From Campylobacteraceae bacterium (GTDB taxonomy: Bacteria; Campylobacterota; Campylobacteria; Campylobacterales; Campylobacteraceae): DNA of 12,668 bases. Below the pieces are notes generated by a model, which was not told the DNA's origin, ran no database searches, and saw only the letters and a list, made by a program, of their open reading frames with translations. The stretch spans positions 1 through 12,668 of the forward strand of contig JAITEH010000036.1 in assembly GCA_031282125.1 (NCBI GenBank). The letters are read 5' to 3'. Numbering within the stretch: the stretch's first letter is position 1; the number at the start of each line of letters is the position of its first letter. The position numbers and the translations under genes are program-made. Of the stretch, positions 12,603 to 12,668 are shown piece after piece.

Positions 12603-12668
12603 TTACGCCTTGATTTTGCTGTAAAGGCTGATAAGCTCTATCAGATTGACCATACTCTCAAAGCCTTT
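12603..12668 (-). CDS. ribH: 6,7-dimethyl-8-ribityllumazine synthase, C-terminal end only
   Basis: Only the last 21 codons and TAA lie in the window. They encode KGFESMVNLIELISLYSKIK plus A, like the C-terminal helix of lumazine synthase (NKG-x-EAA...A-x-EM...L). This helix alone is a thin basis, but the position directly ahead of nusB and pyrF supports ribH. The gene continues beyond the right edge. Lumazine synthase joins the RibB product to the pyrimidine precursor to make lumazine. Confidence 0.75.
   Translation of the reverse strand, partial: KGFESMVNLIELISLYSKIKA

Overview
The window looks like chromosomal DNA of a member of the Campylobacterota (Epsilonproteobacteria). It is AT-rich, has compact overlapping operons, and its sigma70-type promoters often have a good TATAAT box with a poor -35. 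The gene orders thiL-truD and ribH-nusB-pyrF are ones I know from Campylobacter jejuni. I cannot name the genus.

Layout. Positions 1-470 hold a cluster of short palindromic repeats and no credible gene. Then come, on the minus strand, a small Cas2/SinR-like protein (492-830) and a tight two-gene operon (948-2495). The operon products look like a fumarate reductase FrdB subunit and a heterodisulfide reductase HdrB-type subunit, but almost every cysteine is gone. Divergent from these, on the plus strand, are thiL-truD (thiamine phosphate kinase, tRNA pseudouridine synthase), a one-domain superoxide reductase with its own strong terminator, and a two-gene unit of a family 4 Fe-S uracil-DNA glycosylase and a secreted periplasmic-binding-fold protein. 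A minus-strand pair, a DUF2156 protein and a RimI-like acetyltransferase, meets them head-on with one base between stops. Next, on the minus strand, are a 59-residue, very acidic small protein gene (8761-8940, too short for most gene lists) and ribB with a decayed RibA domain.

The tRNA region follows. Back to back with ribB, a full-consensus promoter drives tRNA-Gln(TTG) and initiator tRNA-fMet(CAT). Then come about 1 kb of very AT-rich DNA carrying only a small HTH repressor-like gene, and a second glutamine tRNA with anticodon CTG on the minus strand. The window ends in the minus-strand ribH (partial)-nusB-pyrF operon.

Most genes are housekeeping: riboflavin, thiamine and pyrimidine synthesis, RNA modification, transcription, and base-excision and oxidative defence. 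The parts most worth following up are the cysteine-stripped FrdB/HdrB pair, the hyper-acidic mini-protein downstream of ribB, the Cas2/SinR-like gene beside the repeat cluster, and the orphan HTH gene with an operator-like palindrome over its promoter.
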